A stretch of 5,801 bases of DNA from an uncultured Clostridia bacterium (GCA_945946745.1 CAMEWZ010000104.1:1-5801), one strand, 5' to 3'; positions 1 through 5,182 are shown, numbered from the stretch's first letter. Notes: generated by a model not told the origin, from the sequence alone. Program-made: numbers and translations.

Positions 1-349
1 ACAGCTCCCGCATGGCGGTGTTGATGGCGTCGCACACCAGGTCGGTGTTCAGCGCTTCCAGGATGGTCTTGCCGATGAGGATCTCGGCGGCCATGGCAGC
101 GGAGTGGGTCATACCGGAGCAGCCCAGCGTCTCCACCAGAGCTTCTTCAATGACGCCCTCCTTGATGTTCAGGGTCAGCTTGCAGGCGCCCTGCTGGGGA
201 GCACACCAGCCCACACCGTGGGTGAAGCCGCTGATGTCCTTAATTTCCTTGGCCTGAACCCATTTGCCCTCTTCGGGAATGGGAGCGGGGCCGTGATAGG
301 CACCCTTGGCCACGGAGCACATGTTCTGTACTTCTGCACTATAAATCAT
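1..349 (-). CDS. NifU-like iron-sulfur cluster assembly scaffold protein (partial, C-terminus outside window)
   Basis: The minus strand is open from an ATG at 349-347 to the left edge, giving the first 116 residues. The protein resembles the NifU N-terminal/IscU-like scaffold fold, which holds nascent Fe-S clusters in the cytoplasm for transfer to apoproteins. Family-like signatures are the GWCAPQQGAC segment (Cys49 and Cys56), the GCSGMTHSAA segment around Cys77, and ILIGKTILEAL at about 90-100, which matches the GKT..EA stretch of NifU/IscU. Cys49, Cys56 and Cys77 could be cluster ligands, but the spacing is not that of classical IscU, so this looks like the divergent clostridial version, often annotated simply as a scaffold protein. 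An AAGGAAAA ribosome site (355-362) precedes the start, and a consensus promoter lies about 80 bp upstream. The broad family call is good; the exact role is inferred, and the missing C-terminus limits it. Confidence 0.8.
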   Translation of the reverse strand, partial: MIYSAEVQNMCSVAKGAYHGPAPIPEEGKWVQAKEIKDISGFTHGVGWCAPQQGACKLTLNIKEGVIEEALVETLGCSGMTHSAAMAAEILIGKTILEALNTDLVCDAINTAMREL

Positions 350-426
350 GGCAATTTTCCTTTCTTTCAAAAGACGTTTTTTCGCCTTTGGATTTTCGGG
401 TTGGAAAACCGAGACTTTCCAGATAT

Positions 427-455
427 ATTATACAGTCTGGGAGGTCAATTGTCAA
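427..455 (-). promoter_or_regulatory. Consensus sigma-A promoter for the NifU-like gene
   Basis: On the minus strand TTGACA (450-455) is followed after 17 bp by TATAAT (427-432), a perfect match to the housekeeping consensus. Transcription would begin near 420 and leave a leader of about 70 nt. That leader can form a 7-bp hairpin (391-397 with 404-410, one G-U pair). A second TTGAC lies in tandem directly after the -35 box. Confidence 0.85.
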
Positions 456-464
456 TTCCCATTC

Positions 465-547
465 AGCGGAAAATCGATATAAAAATATCAGTAAAGGGAA
501 TTGCCTTCCGCTGCGTTTTGGGGTAAAATGAAGCTGCGTAAGCGGAA
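465..547. promoter_or_regulatory. Three copies of AGCGGAA in the divergent promoter region (candidate operator)
   Basis: AGCGGAA occurs at 465-471 and 541-547 on the plus strand and at 506-512 on the minus strand (as TTCCGCT). The middle and right copies form a perfect inverted repeat around the XRE -10 box. The left copy lies about 10 bp upstream of the -35 box of the NifU-like promoter. Such an arrangement suits a regulator acting at both promoters, and the adjacent XRE protein is the obvious candidate. The role is inferred. Confidence 0.4.
501..529 (+). promoter_or_regulatory. Probable promoter for the XRE-type regulator
   Basis: TTGCCT (501-506) and TAAAAT (524-529) are separated by 17 bp, and the start of transcription would be near 536, about 34 nt before the chosen start codon. 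The match is moderate, with two mismatches in the -35 box and one in the -10 box. A 7-bp inverted repeat brackets the -10 box. Confidence 0.55.
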
Positions 548-569
548 ATAGACGATGGGCGGTGATAAC

Positions 570-803
570 ATGGAACTGACTCTGGGAGAAAAGATCCGGC
601 TTTTGCGGGAAGGGAAAGAACTGAATCAAACGCAGTTGGGTCAGGCGATTCATATGACCCAGCGCAAGGTCTCCTACCTGGAGAATGACCGCTATGAACC
701 CAGCCTGGAGGATTTGAAAGCCCTTTGCACCTTTTTTGGCGTTTCCGCAGACTATCTTTTGGGTTTCCCCAAGAATCTCCCATTTCCACAGAAAAGAAAG
801 TAA
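570..803 (+). CDS. Small XRE-family helix-turn-helix transcriptional regulator
   Basis: This 77-residue protein is essentially one lambda-repressor-like (HTH_3/XRE) DNA-binding domain. Residues 4-40 run from LGEKIRLLRE through the helix-turn-helix (NQTQLGQAIHM, then recognition helix QRKVSYLEND). Residues 43-64 contain the EPSLEDLKALCTFFGVSADYLLG stretch typical of SinR/phage-repressor-like regulators. A short basic tail (FPQKRK) ends it, with no partner domain, so it presumably binds DNA as a dimer. I chose the ATG at 570 because a GGTGAT Shine-Dalgarno-like element ends 3 nt before it and the family normally starts just ahead of LGEKI; an in-frame ATG at 555 would add MGGDN and has a poorer ribosome site. 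It is divergent from the NifU-like gene and has its own promoter. Its target genes cannot be read from sequence; autoregulation is plausible. Confidence 0.88.
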   Translation: MELTLGEKIRLLREGKELNQTQLGQAIHMTQRKVSYLENDRYEPSLEDLKALCTFFGVSADYLLGFPKNLPFPQKRK

Positions 804-828
804 GGCTCCCGCCAAGCGGGAGCCTTTT
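804..828 (+). terminator. Rho-independent terminator after the XRE gene, between convergent genes
   Basis: A perfect 9-bp stem (GGCTCCCGC 804-812 with GCGGGAGCC 816-824) with a CAA loop is followed by TTTT. It begins directly after the TAA of the XRE gene. Read on the minus strand the same stem is followed by a fairly T-rich stretch, so it may also stop rpe transcripts coming the other way. Confidence 0.88.
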
Positions 829-834
829 GCCGTA

Positions 835-1485
835 TTACGCCTGAACGGTTTTCACAAATGCCGCCCGGTCAGAAGCTTTGAAGTAAGCAGAGCCTGCCAC
901 CAGAACCTCCGCGCCGCTTTCCTTGCAGACGGTGCAGGTGTTGGCGTCCACGCCGCCGTCCACCTCAATCAGGCAACCGGGATTGACCTTGTCCAGCATT
1001 TCCCGGAGCTTGCGGATCTTGGGCATCATGTCCGCCATGAATTTCTGTCCGCCGAAGCCCGGCTCCACGGTCATCACCAGGATCATGTCACACTTGGCGA
1101 GGTAGGGAATGGCGGCCTCCGCAGGCGTCTTGGGCTTCAGGGAAATGGCGGCCTTACAGCCCAGAGCGTGGATCTTGTCCAGGGCTTCCAGGGTGTTTTG
1201 GGGCTGATCGGCCTCTACATGGATGGTCAGCCAGTCCGCGCCAGCCTTGGCGAACTGCTCCACATACCGGATGGGCCGGTCGATCATCAGATGGACATCC
1301 AGGGGCAGATCCGTCACGGGACGGATGGCTTGAACCACGGGGATGCCGATGGAGATATTGGGAACAAAAATGCCGTCCATCACGTCCACATGTACCCAGT
1401 CGGCGCTGTTTTTTTCGATGTCGTGGATGTCCCGCTCCAGGTTGGCAAAGTCCGCGGATAAAATAGAGGGAGCAATTTTTGCCAT
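835..1485 (-). CDS. rpe: Ribulose-phosphate 3-epimerase
   Basis: The 216-residue product is full length for this TIM-barrel enzyme, which interconverts D-ribulose 5-phosphate and D-xylulose 5-phosphate in the non-oxidative pentose phosphate pathway in the cytoplasm. Visible signatures are APSILSAD (5-12), HVDVMDG (32-38), DVHLMI (63-68), MTVEPGFGGQKF (138-149) and EVDGGV (174-179). The expected metal ligands His32, Asp34, His65 and Asp176 are all present; Asp34 and Asp176 are also the usual acid/base pair. The start is the ATG at 1485, preceded by a strong AAGGAGAGG site (1491-1499). In many Firmicutes rpe sits behind rsgA in a longer operon. Here it stands alone, convergent with an XRE gene and divergent from a DUF1540 gene, with its own promoter. 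The family call is secure. Confidence 0.97.
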   Translation of the reverse strand: MAKIAPSILSADFANLERDIHDIEKNSADWVHVDVMDGIFVPNISIGIPVVQAIRPVTDLPLDVHLMIDRPIRYVEQFAKAGADWLTIHVEADQPQNTLEALDKIHALGCKAAISLKPKTPAEAAIPYLAKCDMILVMTVEPGFGGQKFMADMMPKIRKLREMLDKVNPGCLIEVDGGVDANTCTVCKESGAEVLVAGSAYFKASDRAAFVKTVQA

Positions 1486-1517
1486 AGAAACCTCTCCTTA
1501 TTTTTTTTATTTTTTTC

Positions 1518-1546
1518 AAAATACCACATCTGTAGGGAAAAAGCAA
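1518..1546 (-). promoter_or_regulatory. Probable rpe promoter
   Basis: On the minus strand TTGCTT (1541-1546) and TATTTT (1518-1523) are spaced by 17 bp, placing the transcription start near 1511 and the ribosome site about 15 nt further on. Both boxes are imperfect, so this is a moderate call. The short leader is almost pure A/T. Confidence 0.45.
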
Positions 1547-1548
1547 TC

Positions 1549-1565
1549 CTGGAAACCTTTTCCAG
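1549..1565. promoter_or_regulatory. Perfect 7-bp inverted repeat next to the rpe promoter (candidate operator)
   Basis: CTGGAAA (1549-1555) and TTTCCAG (1559-1565) are exact reverse complements around a 3-nt centre. The element sits 2 bp upstream of the rpe -35 box and about 60 bp before the DUF1540 start codon, where a factor serving either gene could bind. It could also be a small RNA hairpin, but no U-tract follows directly on either strand. Confidence 0.35.
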
Positions 1566-1625
1566 CATACTTTTCTTTCTCCGCGCCATACTATACCCGA
1601 ATTCAAATTCAAAGGAGGAAGAACA

Positions 1626-1790
1626 ATGAACTGTCATGCCAACAAATGTATCGAATGCACCGTCCAGCAGTGCGCCCATCATTGCGAGAATGAGAACTAC
1701 TGCTCCCTGGATCGCATCCTGGTGGGCACCCACGAAACCAATCCCACGGTGGATCAGTGCACCGACTGCAAATCCTTCCGCAAGAAGTAA
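1626..1790 (+). CDS. DUF1540-type small cysteine-rich protein
   Basis: This 54-residue reading frame has a strong AAAGGAGG ribosome site (1611-1618) seven nucleotides before its ATG and a strong terminator after its stop, so it is very likely a real gene. The product has eight cysteines (3, 8, 11, 16, 20, 26, 45, 48) and several histidines. The order, with a cluster of cysteines, then YCSLDRILVG, then a final CTDCKSF, fits the DUF1540 family of short cysteine-rich proteins common in Clostridia and Bacilli. Their function is not established. The cysteine pattern suggests metal binding, possibly zinc, but that is inference. There is no signal peptide or membrane segment, so it should be cytoplasmic. 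It is transcribed away from rpe. A TATACC/TACTAT-like -10 lies near 1589-1597, but I find no convincing -35 box. Confidence 0.85.
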   Translation: MNCHANKCIECTVQQCAHHCENENYCSLDRILVGTHETNPTVDQCTDCKSFRKK

Positions 1791-1807
1791 TCCGGTCAGA
1801 CTTTTTT

Positions 1808-1837
1808 CGCGGCAGCTTTCCGCTGCCGCGATTTTTT
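1808..1837 (+). terminator. Strong rho-independent terminator after the DUF1540 gene
   Basis: A perfect 9-bp GC-rich stem (CGCGGCAGC 1808-1816 with GCTGCCGCG 1822-1830) with a 5-nt loop is followed by A and six T residues. It starts 17 nt after the stop codon and ends right before the -35 box of the next gene. Confidence 0.93.
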
Positions 1838-1838
1838 C

Positions 1839-1867
1839 TTGACGAAGTCGCAGAAAAAGACTATCAT
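1839..1867 (+). promoter_or_regulatory. Promoter for the HtrA-like protease gene
   Basis: TTGACG (1839-1844) and TATCAT (1862-1867) are 17 bp apart, one mismatch from consensus in each box. The start near 1874 gives a leader of about 90 nt. I saw no CIRCE element or other recognisable heat-shock operator in that leader. Confidence 0.75.
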
Positions 1868-1962
1868 AGTGTCAATATTTATAGTTCGTTCCCGGGCGGT
1901 ACACAATTTTTTCATATCTTCGCGGTAAGATTTCACTTAGAAAAAGTTAGGAGGAATTTACG

Positions 1963-3441
1963 ATGGATCCCTATGAAAATGATGAACAAACCCAAGACCC
2001 CGAACCCCAGGAAACCCCGGCGCAGCCCGAGGAAGGCTCCGGCACATATCACGGCACTGGCTCCGGATGGAAGGAATCTCCCTATGCCAATTCTCCTTAT
2101 GTGATGGATCAGCCTCAGCAGGAATACCACTATCAGCCTCAGAATCAGCCACCCCGCAAGGAGCACAAGGAGCATAAGCCCCGGAAGCCCATCTGGAAAG
2201 GCGCGCTGGCAGCCTTGCTGGCGGTGGCGCTGGTGGCTGGCGGCTGCTTGGTGACCGCTTCCACGGTGAACGCCCGATGGGAAGCGCGCAGTGCCCAGAC
2301 GGAGAAGGAATTCACCGAAAAAATCGAGCAGCTGCAAAAGCAGATCGACAGCGCCAACACATCCAAGAATACGATCCAGACCCTGCCCGCCAGCGGCAGC
2401 GGCCTAACTCCCAGCCAGCTGTATTCCGGCAATGTGGATAGCGTGGTGGCCATTTCCAGCACCGTCCAGGCCACCAGCATCTATGGCACCAGCCAGGGCA
2501 CGTCCTCCGGTTCCGGCTTTGTCTGGTCGGCAGAGGGCTATGTGGTGACCAATTACCATGTGGTTCAGAACGCCACCAATGTGAAGGTGATTACCTGCGA
2601 CAGCACGGAATATCCTGCCGAGATCGTGGGTTATGATGCCACCAATGATATCGCGGTTTTGAAGGTTGAGGCGGAGAACCTGCGGCCTGTGACCATCGGC
2701 AGCAGCAGCGCGCTGAACATCGGCGATATGGTGGCAGCCATCGGCAACCCTCTGGGCACTCTGGCTTCTACCCAGACCGTTGGCTATGTCAGCGGCATGA
2801 ACCGGGAAGTGACCACGGATAACGCCATCATCAGCATGATCCAGACCGACTGCGCCATCAATCCCGGCAATTCCGGCGGCCCTCTGTTTAATATGAACGG
2901 CGAGGTCATCGGCATCACCACCGCCAAGTATTCCGGCACCACCACATCCGGCGCGTCCATTGAGGGCATCGGCTTTGCCATTCCCATTGACGATGTGAAG
3001 CCCATTGTGGAGGATCTGATCCACTACGGTTATGTTACCGGCGCTTACATGGGCGTAACGGTGGAAAACACCGACGCGGAATCCGCCGCGAAATTCGGCC
3101 TGCCCACCGGCGCGTATATCGTGGAAGTGGTCAAGGGTGGCGCCGCGGATCGGGCGGGCATCCAGCCCAAGGATATCGTCATCGATCTGGGCGGAAACAA
3201 GGTCAGCAATATCACCGATCTGACCCGGGCTCTGCGGAACTTCAAGGCCGGTGACACCACCACAGTGACCTTGATCCGCAGCGGCAAGGAGATGACCCTG
3301 GACATCACCCTGGACGAAAAGCCCCAGGAGACCACCACAGCCACGGAGCCTTCTTCCGATTCCTCGGATTCCAACATGCCCAGCGAAGGCAACTATAACG
3401 ACTGGTTCAACTGGTTCTTCGGCGGAAGAAACGGCGGCTGA
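1963..3441 (+). CDS. Membrane-anchored HtrA/DegP-like serine protease with one PDZ domain
   Basis: This 492-residue protein belongs to the S1C (HtrA/DegP) family, which degrades or refolds misfolded envelope proteins. Residues 1-76 form an acidic, then Pro/Gln/Tyr-rich, then basic cytoplasmic tail. Residues 78-100 form one membrane segment, so the rest lies outside the cell. Residues 106-132 look like a short coiled coil. The trypsin-like domain spans about 156-357 with the triad His199 (TNYHVV), Asp229 (NDIAVL) and Ser304 (GNSGGP). A PDZ domain follows at about 358-452 (MGVTVEN through GIQPKDIVIDLGG). A Thr/Ser-rich linker leads to an aromatic, glycine-rich end (DWFNWFFGGRNGG). AGGAGG (1949-1954) lies 8 nt before the ATG. 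It has its own promoter and a following hairpin. The architecture matches the HtrA/YkdA-type proteases of Firmicutes; which paralogue it is cannot be decided. Confidence 0.95.
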   Translation: MDPYENDEQTQDPEPQETPAQPEEGSGTYHGTGSGWKESPYANSPYVMDQPQQEYHYQPQNQPPRKEHKEHKPRKPIWKGALAALLAVALVAGGCLVTASTVNARWEARSAQTEKEFTEKIEQLQKQIDSANTSKNTIQTLPASGSGLTPSQLYSGNVDSVVAISSTVQATSIYGTSQGTSSGSGFVWSAEGYVVTNYHVVQNATNVKVITCDSTEYPAEIVGYDATNDIAVLKVEAENLRPVTIGSSSALNIGDMVAAIGNPLGTLASTQTVGYVSGMNREVTTDNAIISMIQTDCAINPGNSGGPLFNMNGEVIGITTAKYSGTTTSGASIEGIGFAIPIDDVKPIVEDLIHYGYVTGAYMGVTVENTDAESAAKFGLPTGAYIVEVVKGGAADRAGIQPKDIVIDLGGNKVSNITDLTRALRNFKAGDTTTVTLIRSGKEMTLDITLDEKPQETTTATEPSSDSSDSNMPSEGNYNDWFNWFFGGRNGG

Positions 3442-3460
3442 CCGAAATAACACCAAACAG

Positions 3461-3491
3461 CGGGGGAAACCGGAATGCCTGGCTTCCCCCG
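3461..3491 (+). terminator. Hairpin terminator after the HtrA-like gene
   Basis: CGGGGGAA (3461-3468) pairs perfectly with TTCCCCCG (3484-3491) around a 15-nt loop, 19 nt after the stop codon. The tail (TGTTTCGTG) is only weakly T-rich, so termination may be incomplete and some transcripts may read into the LCP gene. Confidence 0.6.
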
Positions 3492-3523
3492 TGTTTCGTG
3501 TGGAAAACAAAGTGCCGGATGAA

Positions 3524-3552
3524 TTGATAAAACAGCCCGCCTGTGCTATACT
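3524..3552 (+). promoter_or_regulatory. Promoter for the LCP-family gene
   Basis: TTGATA (3524-3529) and TATACT (3547-3552) are spaced by 17 bp, each one mismatch from consensus. Transcription should begin near 3558-3560, which is where the long paired element of the leader starts. Confidence 0.8.
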
Positions 3553-3556
3553 CATA

Positions 3557-3634
3557 GGCAAGCAAGGCGGCGAGGGATAATCTGCGTTCCGGGGCATATG
3601 CTGGAATATCCGAAAAGAATGACGCTTGTTTGCC
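3557..3634 (+). ncRNA. Structured 5' leader of the LCP gene (candidate cis-regulatory RNA)
   Basis: Segment 3557-3569 pairs with 3623-3634 through 12 base pairs (one G-U, one bulged G at 3567). The helix begins at about the predicted first transcribed base and closes 6 nt before the Shine-Dalgarno sequence at 3641-3646. Inside it GGATA (3575-3579) pairs with TATCC (3607-3611), and TTCC (3587-3590) with GGAA (3603-3606), forming an internal arm with a 7-nt bulge. I do not recognise a known riboswitch class. The fold was deduced by eye, without energy calculation or covariation. Confidence 0.4.
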
Positions 3635-3639
3635 GCTGA
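3598..3639 (+). CDS. Possible 13-codon upstream reading frame in the LCP leader
   Basis: An ATG at 3598 opens a frame reading MLEYPKRMTLVCR and stops with TGA at 3637-3639, one base before the AGGAGG of the LCP gene. A GGGG run 3 nt before the ATG is a weak ribosome site. Translation would run through the 3' strand of the long leader helix and could therefore affect it. A frame this short can easily occur by chance, so this is a tentative entry. Confidence 0.2.
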   Translation: MLEYPKRMTLVCR

Positions 3640-3654
3640 CAGGAGGCGTGCGCT

Positions 3655-4623
3655 ATGAAACGAAAAAGAAGATCCTCTCCGGCACGGTCCGCTATGAAGC
3701 TGCTGTGCTTGATGCTGGGACTCGTCCTGGCCGTAATGGTGGGAGCGACGGTGTATTTCCAGGCCCAAATGGGGATGCTGCCCTCTCTGGAGGAGGGGCT
3801 TTCCAAGCTGGACTGGGAACTGCCGGAGCTGAGCCTGGGAAAAACCGATCAGATCGGCGGCCGGGGCAGCCACGTGGTCAACATCCTGCTCATCGGCCAG
3901 GATCGCCGTGAGGGGGAGGAGCGGGCCCGCTCCGACTCCATGATTTTGTGTACCTTCAATAAGAAAACCAAACAGGTCATTATGACCTCCTTCCTGCGGG
4001 ATCTCTATGTCACCATTCCCGGCCATGGCGCGAACCGGATCAACGCGGCCTATGCTGCCGGGGGGATGGAGCTGCTGGACAAGACCCTGGAGGAAAATTT
4101 CGGCCTGCACATTGACGGCAATGTGGAGGTGGATTTTGACCGTTTCGCGGAGATCATAGACCTGCTGGGGGGCGTGGAGTTGGAGCTAAGGCAGGACGAG
4201 GCGGATTTCATCAATGAAGAAACCGGCAGCAGCCTGACCGCCGGATGGCAGCGCCTTGCCGGGGAACAGGCCTTAATGTATTCCCGGATCCGCAAGCTGG
4301 ACGCGGATGGGGATTTCAGCCGAACAAACCGTCAGCGCAAGGTGATGAGCGCCCTGCTCAGCGCCTACCGGGGCAGCAGCGCGGGAACCATGGTGTCGCT
4401 GCTGAAGCAGGTGCTGCCCATGCTGGATACCGATTTGGGGAACATGAAGCTTCTGATGCTGGCGGCGGAGCTGGCGCCGATGCTGGGAAGCGCGGAAATT
4501 GTCAGCCAGCATGTTCCTGCTCCGGGGACGTATACGGATCAAACCATCGACGGCATGGCGGTTCTGGTGCCGGATAAGGAGGCCATTCAGACAATGCTGG
4601 AGAAGACGCTGCTGGGAGAATAG
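3655..4623 (+). CDS. LytR-CpsA-Psr (LCP) family glycopolymer transferase
   Basis: The 322-residue protein starts with a basic cytoplasmic stretch (MKRKRRSS) and one membrane helix at about 14-36, so its catalytic domain faces outward. The LCP domain runs from about 74 to 235. It includes NILLIGQDRR (76-85), RSDSMILCTFN (92-102), TSFLRDLYVTIPGHGANRIN (111-130), VDFDRFAEIIDLLGGVEL (159-176) and YSRIRKLDADGDFSRTNRQRKV (209-230). Conserved acidic and arginine residues of the family are present (Asp82, Arg92, Asp94, Arg115, Asp116, Arg128, Arg211, Asp220, Arg223, Arg226). LCP enzymes move undecaprenyl-phosphate-linked polymers, such as teichoic acids or capsule, onto peptidoglycan; the substrate here is unknown. 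AGGAGG (3641-3646) sits 8 nt before the ATG. No C-terminal LytR_C domain is evident. It has its own promoter and an unusually structured leader. Older annotations call such proteins transcriptional attenuators, which the membrane topology argues against. Confidence 0.94.
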   Translation: MKRKRRSSPARSAMKLLCLMLGLVLAVMVGATVYFQAQMGMLPSLEEGLSKLDWELPELSLGKTDQIGGRGSHVVNILLIGQDRREGEERARSDSMILCTFNKKTKQVIMTSFLRDLYVTIPGHGANRINAAYAAGGMELLDKTLEENFGLHIDGNVEVDFDRFAEIIDLLGGVELELRQDEADFINEETGSSLTAGWQRLAGEQALMYSRIRKLDADGDFSRTNRQRKVMSALLSAYRGSSAGTMVSLLKQVLPMLDTDLGNMKLLMLAAELAPMLGSAEIVSQHVPAPGTYTDQTIDGMAVLVPDKEAIQTMLEKTLLGE

Positions 4624-4633
4624 AAGAAAGGAA

Positions 4634-4658
4634 AAGGAAAATTTTTCCTTAGCTTTTT
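4634..4658 (+). terminator. Weak A/T-rich terminator candidate after the LCP gene
   Basis: AAGGAAA (4634-4640) pairs with TTTCCTT (4644-4650), and five T residues follow at 4654-4658. The stem is A/T-rich and the loop only 3 nt, so it would be a weak terminator. A second small hairpin (CATCAT 4694-4699 with ATGATG 4706-4711) followed by a T-run near 4718-4724 could act instead or in addition. Confidence 0.4.
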
Positions 4659-4743
4659 GTATAAATGTTTTGATATCACCAATTGATAACCGACATCATC
4701 GGAAAATGATGGAATAATTTTTTTAATTTTCCTTATTACAGAA

Positions 4744-4772
4744 TTGACAAAATCTGGAAAGCGCTTTATAAT
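4744..4772 (+). promoter_or_regulatory. Perfect consensus promoter of the BlaI-family gene, with internal palindrome
   Basis: TTGACA (4744-4749) and TATAAT (4767-4772) are exactly 17 bp apart. The spacer holds the palindrome AAAGCGCTTT (4758-4767), which touches the -10 box. Outside it, TGACA (4745-4749) and TGTCA (4772-4776) form a second inverted repeat with a slightly different centre. Such a strong promoter usually needs a repressor, and the palindrome is a natural binding site, either for the encoded BlaI-like protein or for a CcpA-type regulator, whose cre sites share the AAAGCGCTTT core. Confidence 0.85.
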
Positions 4773-4804
4773 GTCAGCATGTGCATTATCAAGGAGGTGT
4801 GCGG

Positions 4805-5173
4805 ATGGAACTTACGAAAAGCGAAATGGAAATTATGGATGTTCTCTGGGACGAGGATAAGCCTTTATCCCGTTCGGATTTGCTGGAACGATCCGAGGAA
4901 AAAACCTGGAAGGATAGCTCGGTGCATATTCTTCTGAACGGCCTGCTTCAAAAAGGGGCCATTCAAGAGGCGGGATTGGTGAAGCGGAGCAAAACCTATG
5001 GTAGAGTTTTTTCTCCCACCTTGACCCGGGAAGAATATTTCGCGGAGACGATTTTCAGCCATCGGCACAAGCCCAATATCGTGGGACTGTTTGAGGCGCT
5101 GCTGCGGCGTGAGGACATTACCCAGGAGGATCTGAGACAGATTGCGGCGTTGGTCGAACAGAAAAGAGCGTAA
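4805..5173 (+). CDS. BlaI/MecI/CopY-family transcriptional repressor
   Basis: This 122-residue protein has the length and layout of the penicillinase-repressor family. Residues 1-72 form a winged helix: LTKSEMEIMDVLWDEDKPLSRSDLLE, then the recognition region KTWKDSSVHILLNGLLQKGAIQ (33-54), then the wing ending TYGRVFSPTLTREEY (64-78). Residues 78-120 form the helical dimerisation tail. Family members bind palindromic operators as dimers and are released by proteolysis through a BlaR1/MecR1 sensor, or by metal in the CopY group. There is no C-terminal Cys-x-Cys copper hook, so CopY-like copper sensing is unlikely. No sensor or beta-lactamase gene adjoins it. The start is the ATG at 4805, preceded by AAGGAGG (4791-4797) at 7 nt; an upstream GTG at 4781 would swallow the ribosome site. 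Its targets are unknown. Confidence 0.9.
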   Translation: MELTKSEMEIMDVLWDEDKPLSRSDLLERSEEKTWKDSSVHILLNGLLQKGAIQEAGLVKRSKTYGRVFSPTLTREEYFAETIFSHRHKPNIVGLFEALLRREDITQEDLRQIAALVEQKRA

Positions 5174-5182
5174 ATTTTGACA

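Noticed and set aside
555..569. Earlier in-frame ATG for the XRE gene
   Set aside because: It adds MGGDN only, has a poorer ribosome site, and would place the GGTGAT element inside the gene.
339..815. Minus-strand frames opposite the XRE gene and promoter region
   Set aside because: They cover the divergent promoters and the terminator and show no domain; the XRE frame on the other strand is convincing.
736..1461. Plus-strand 241-codon frame opposite rpe
   Set aside because: It overlaps the end of the XRE gene, runs through the terminator and is complementary to a clearly conserved rpe. No family resemblance is visible.
1868..1962. Heat-shock operator (CIRCE-type) in the leader of the HtrA-like gene
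   Set aside because: I looked for the TTAGCACTC/GAGTGCTAA dyad and found none, and no other recognisable stress operator.
2233..2250. Possible lipoprotein cysteine (Cys95) in the HtrA-like membrane segment
   Set aside because: The residues before it (VAGGC) lack the usual Leu/Val/Ile at -3, and a lipoprotein signal would not begin after a 76-residue cytoplasmic tail. A plain membrane anchor fits better.
2404..4110. Long minus-strand open frame (568 codons) antisense to the HtrA-like and LCP genes
   Set aside because: Its translation shows no recognisable domain, crosses the htrA-LCP gap with its terminator and promoter, and lies opposite two genes with complete family signatures and strong ribosome sites. 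It is explained by the codon bias of the real genes.
4781..4804. Upstream GTG start for the BlaI-family gene
   Set aside because: It would lie only 2-3 nt from the predicted transcription start and would translate through the strong AAGGAGG ribosome site of the ATG at 4805.
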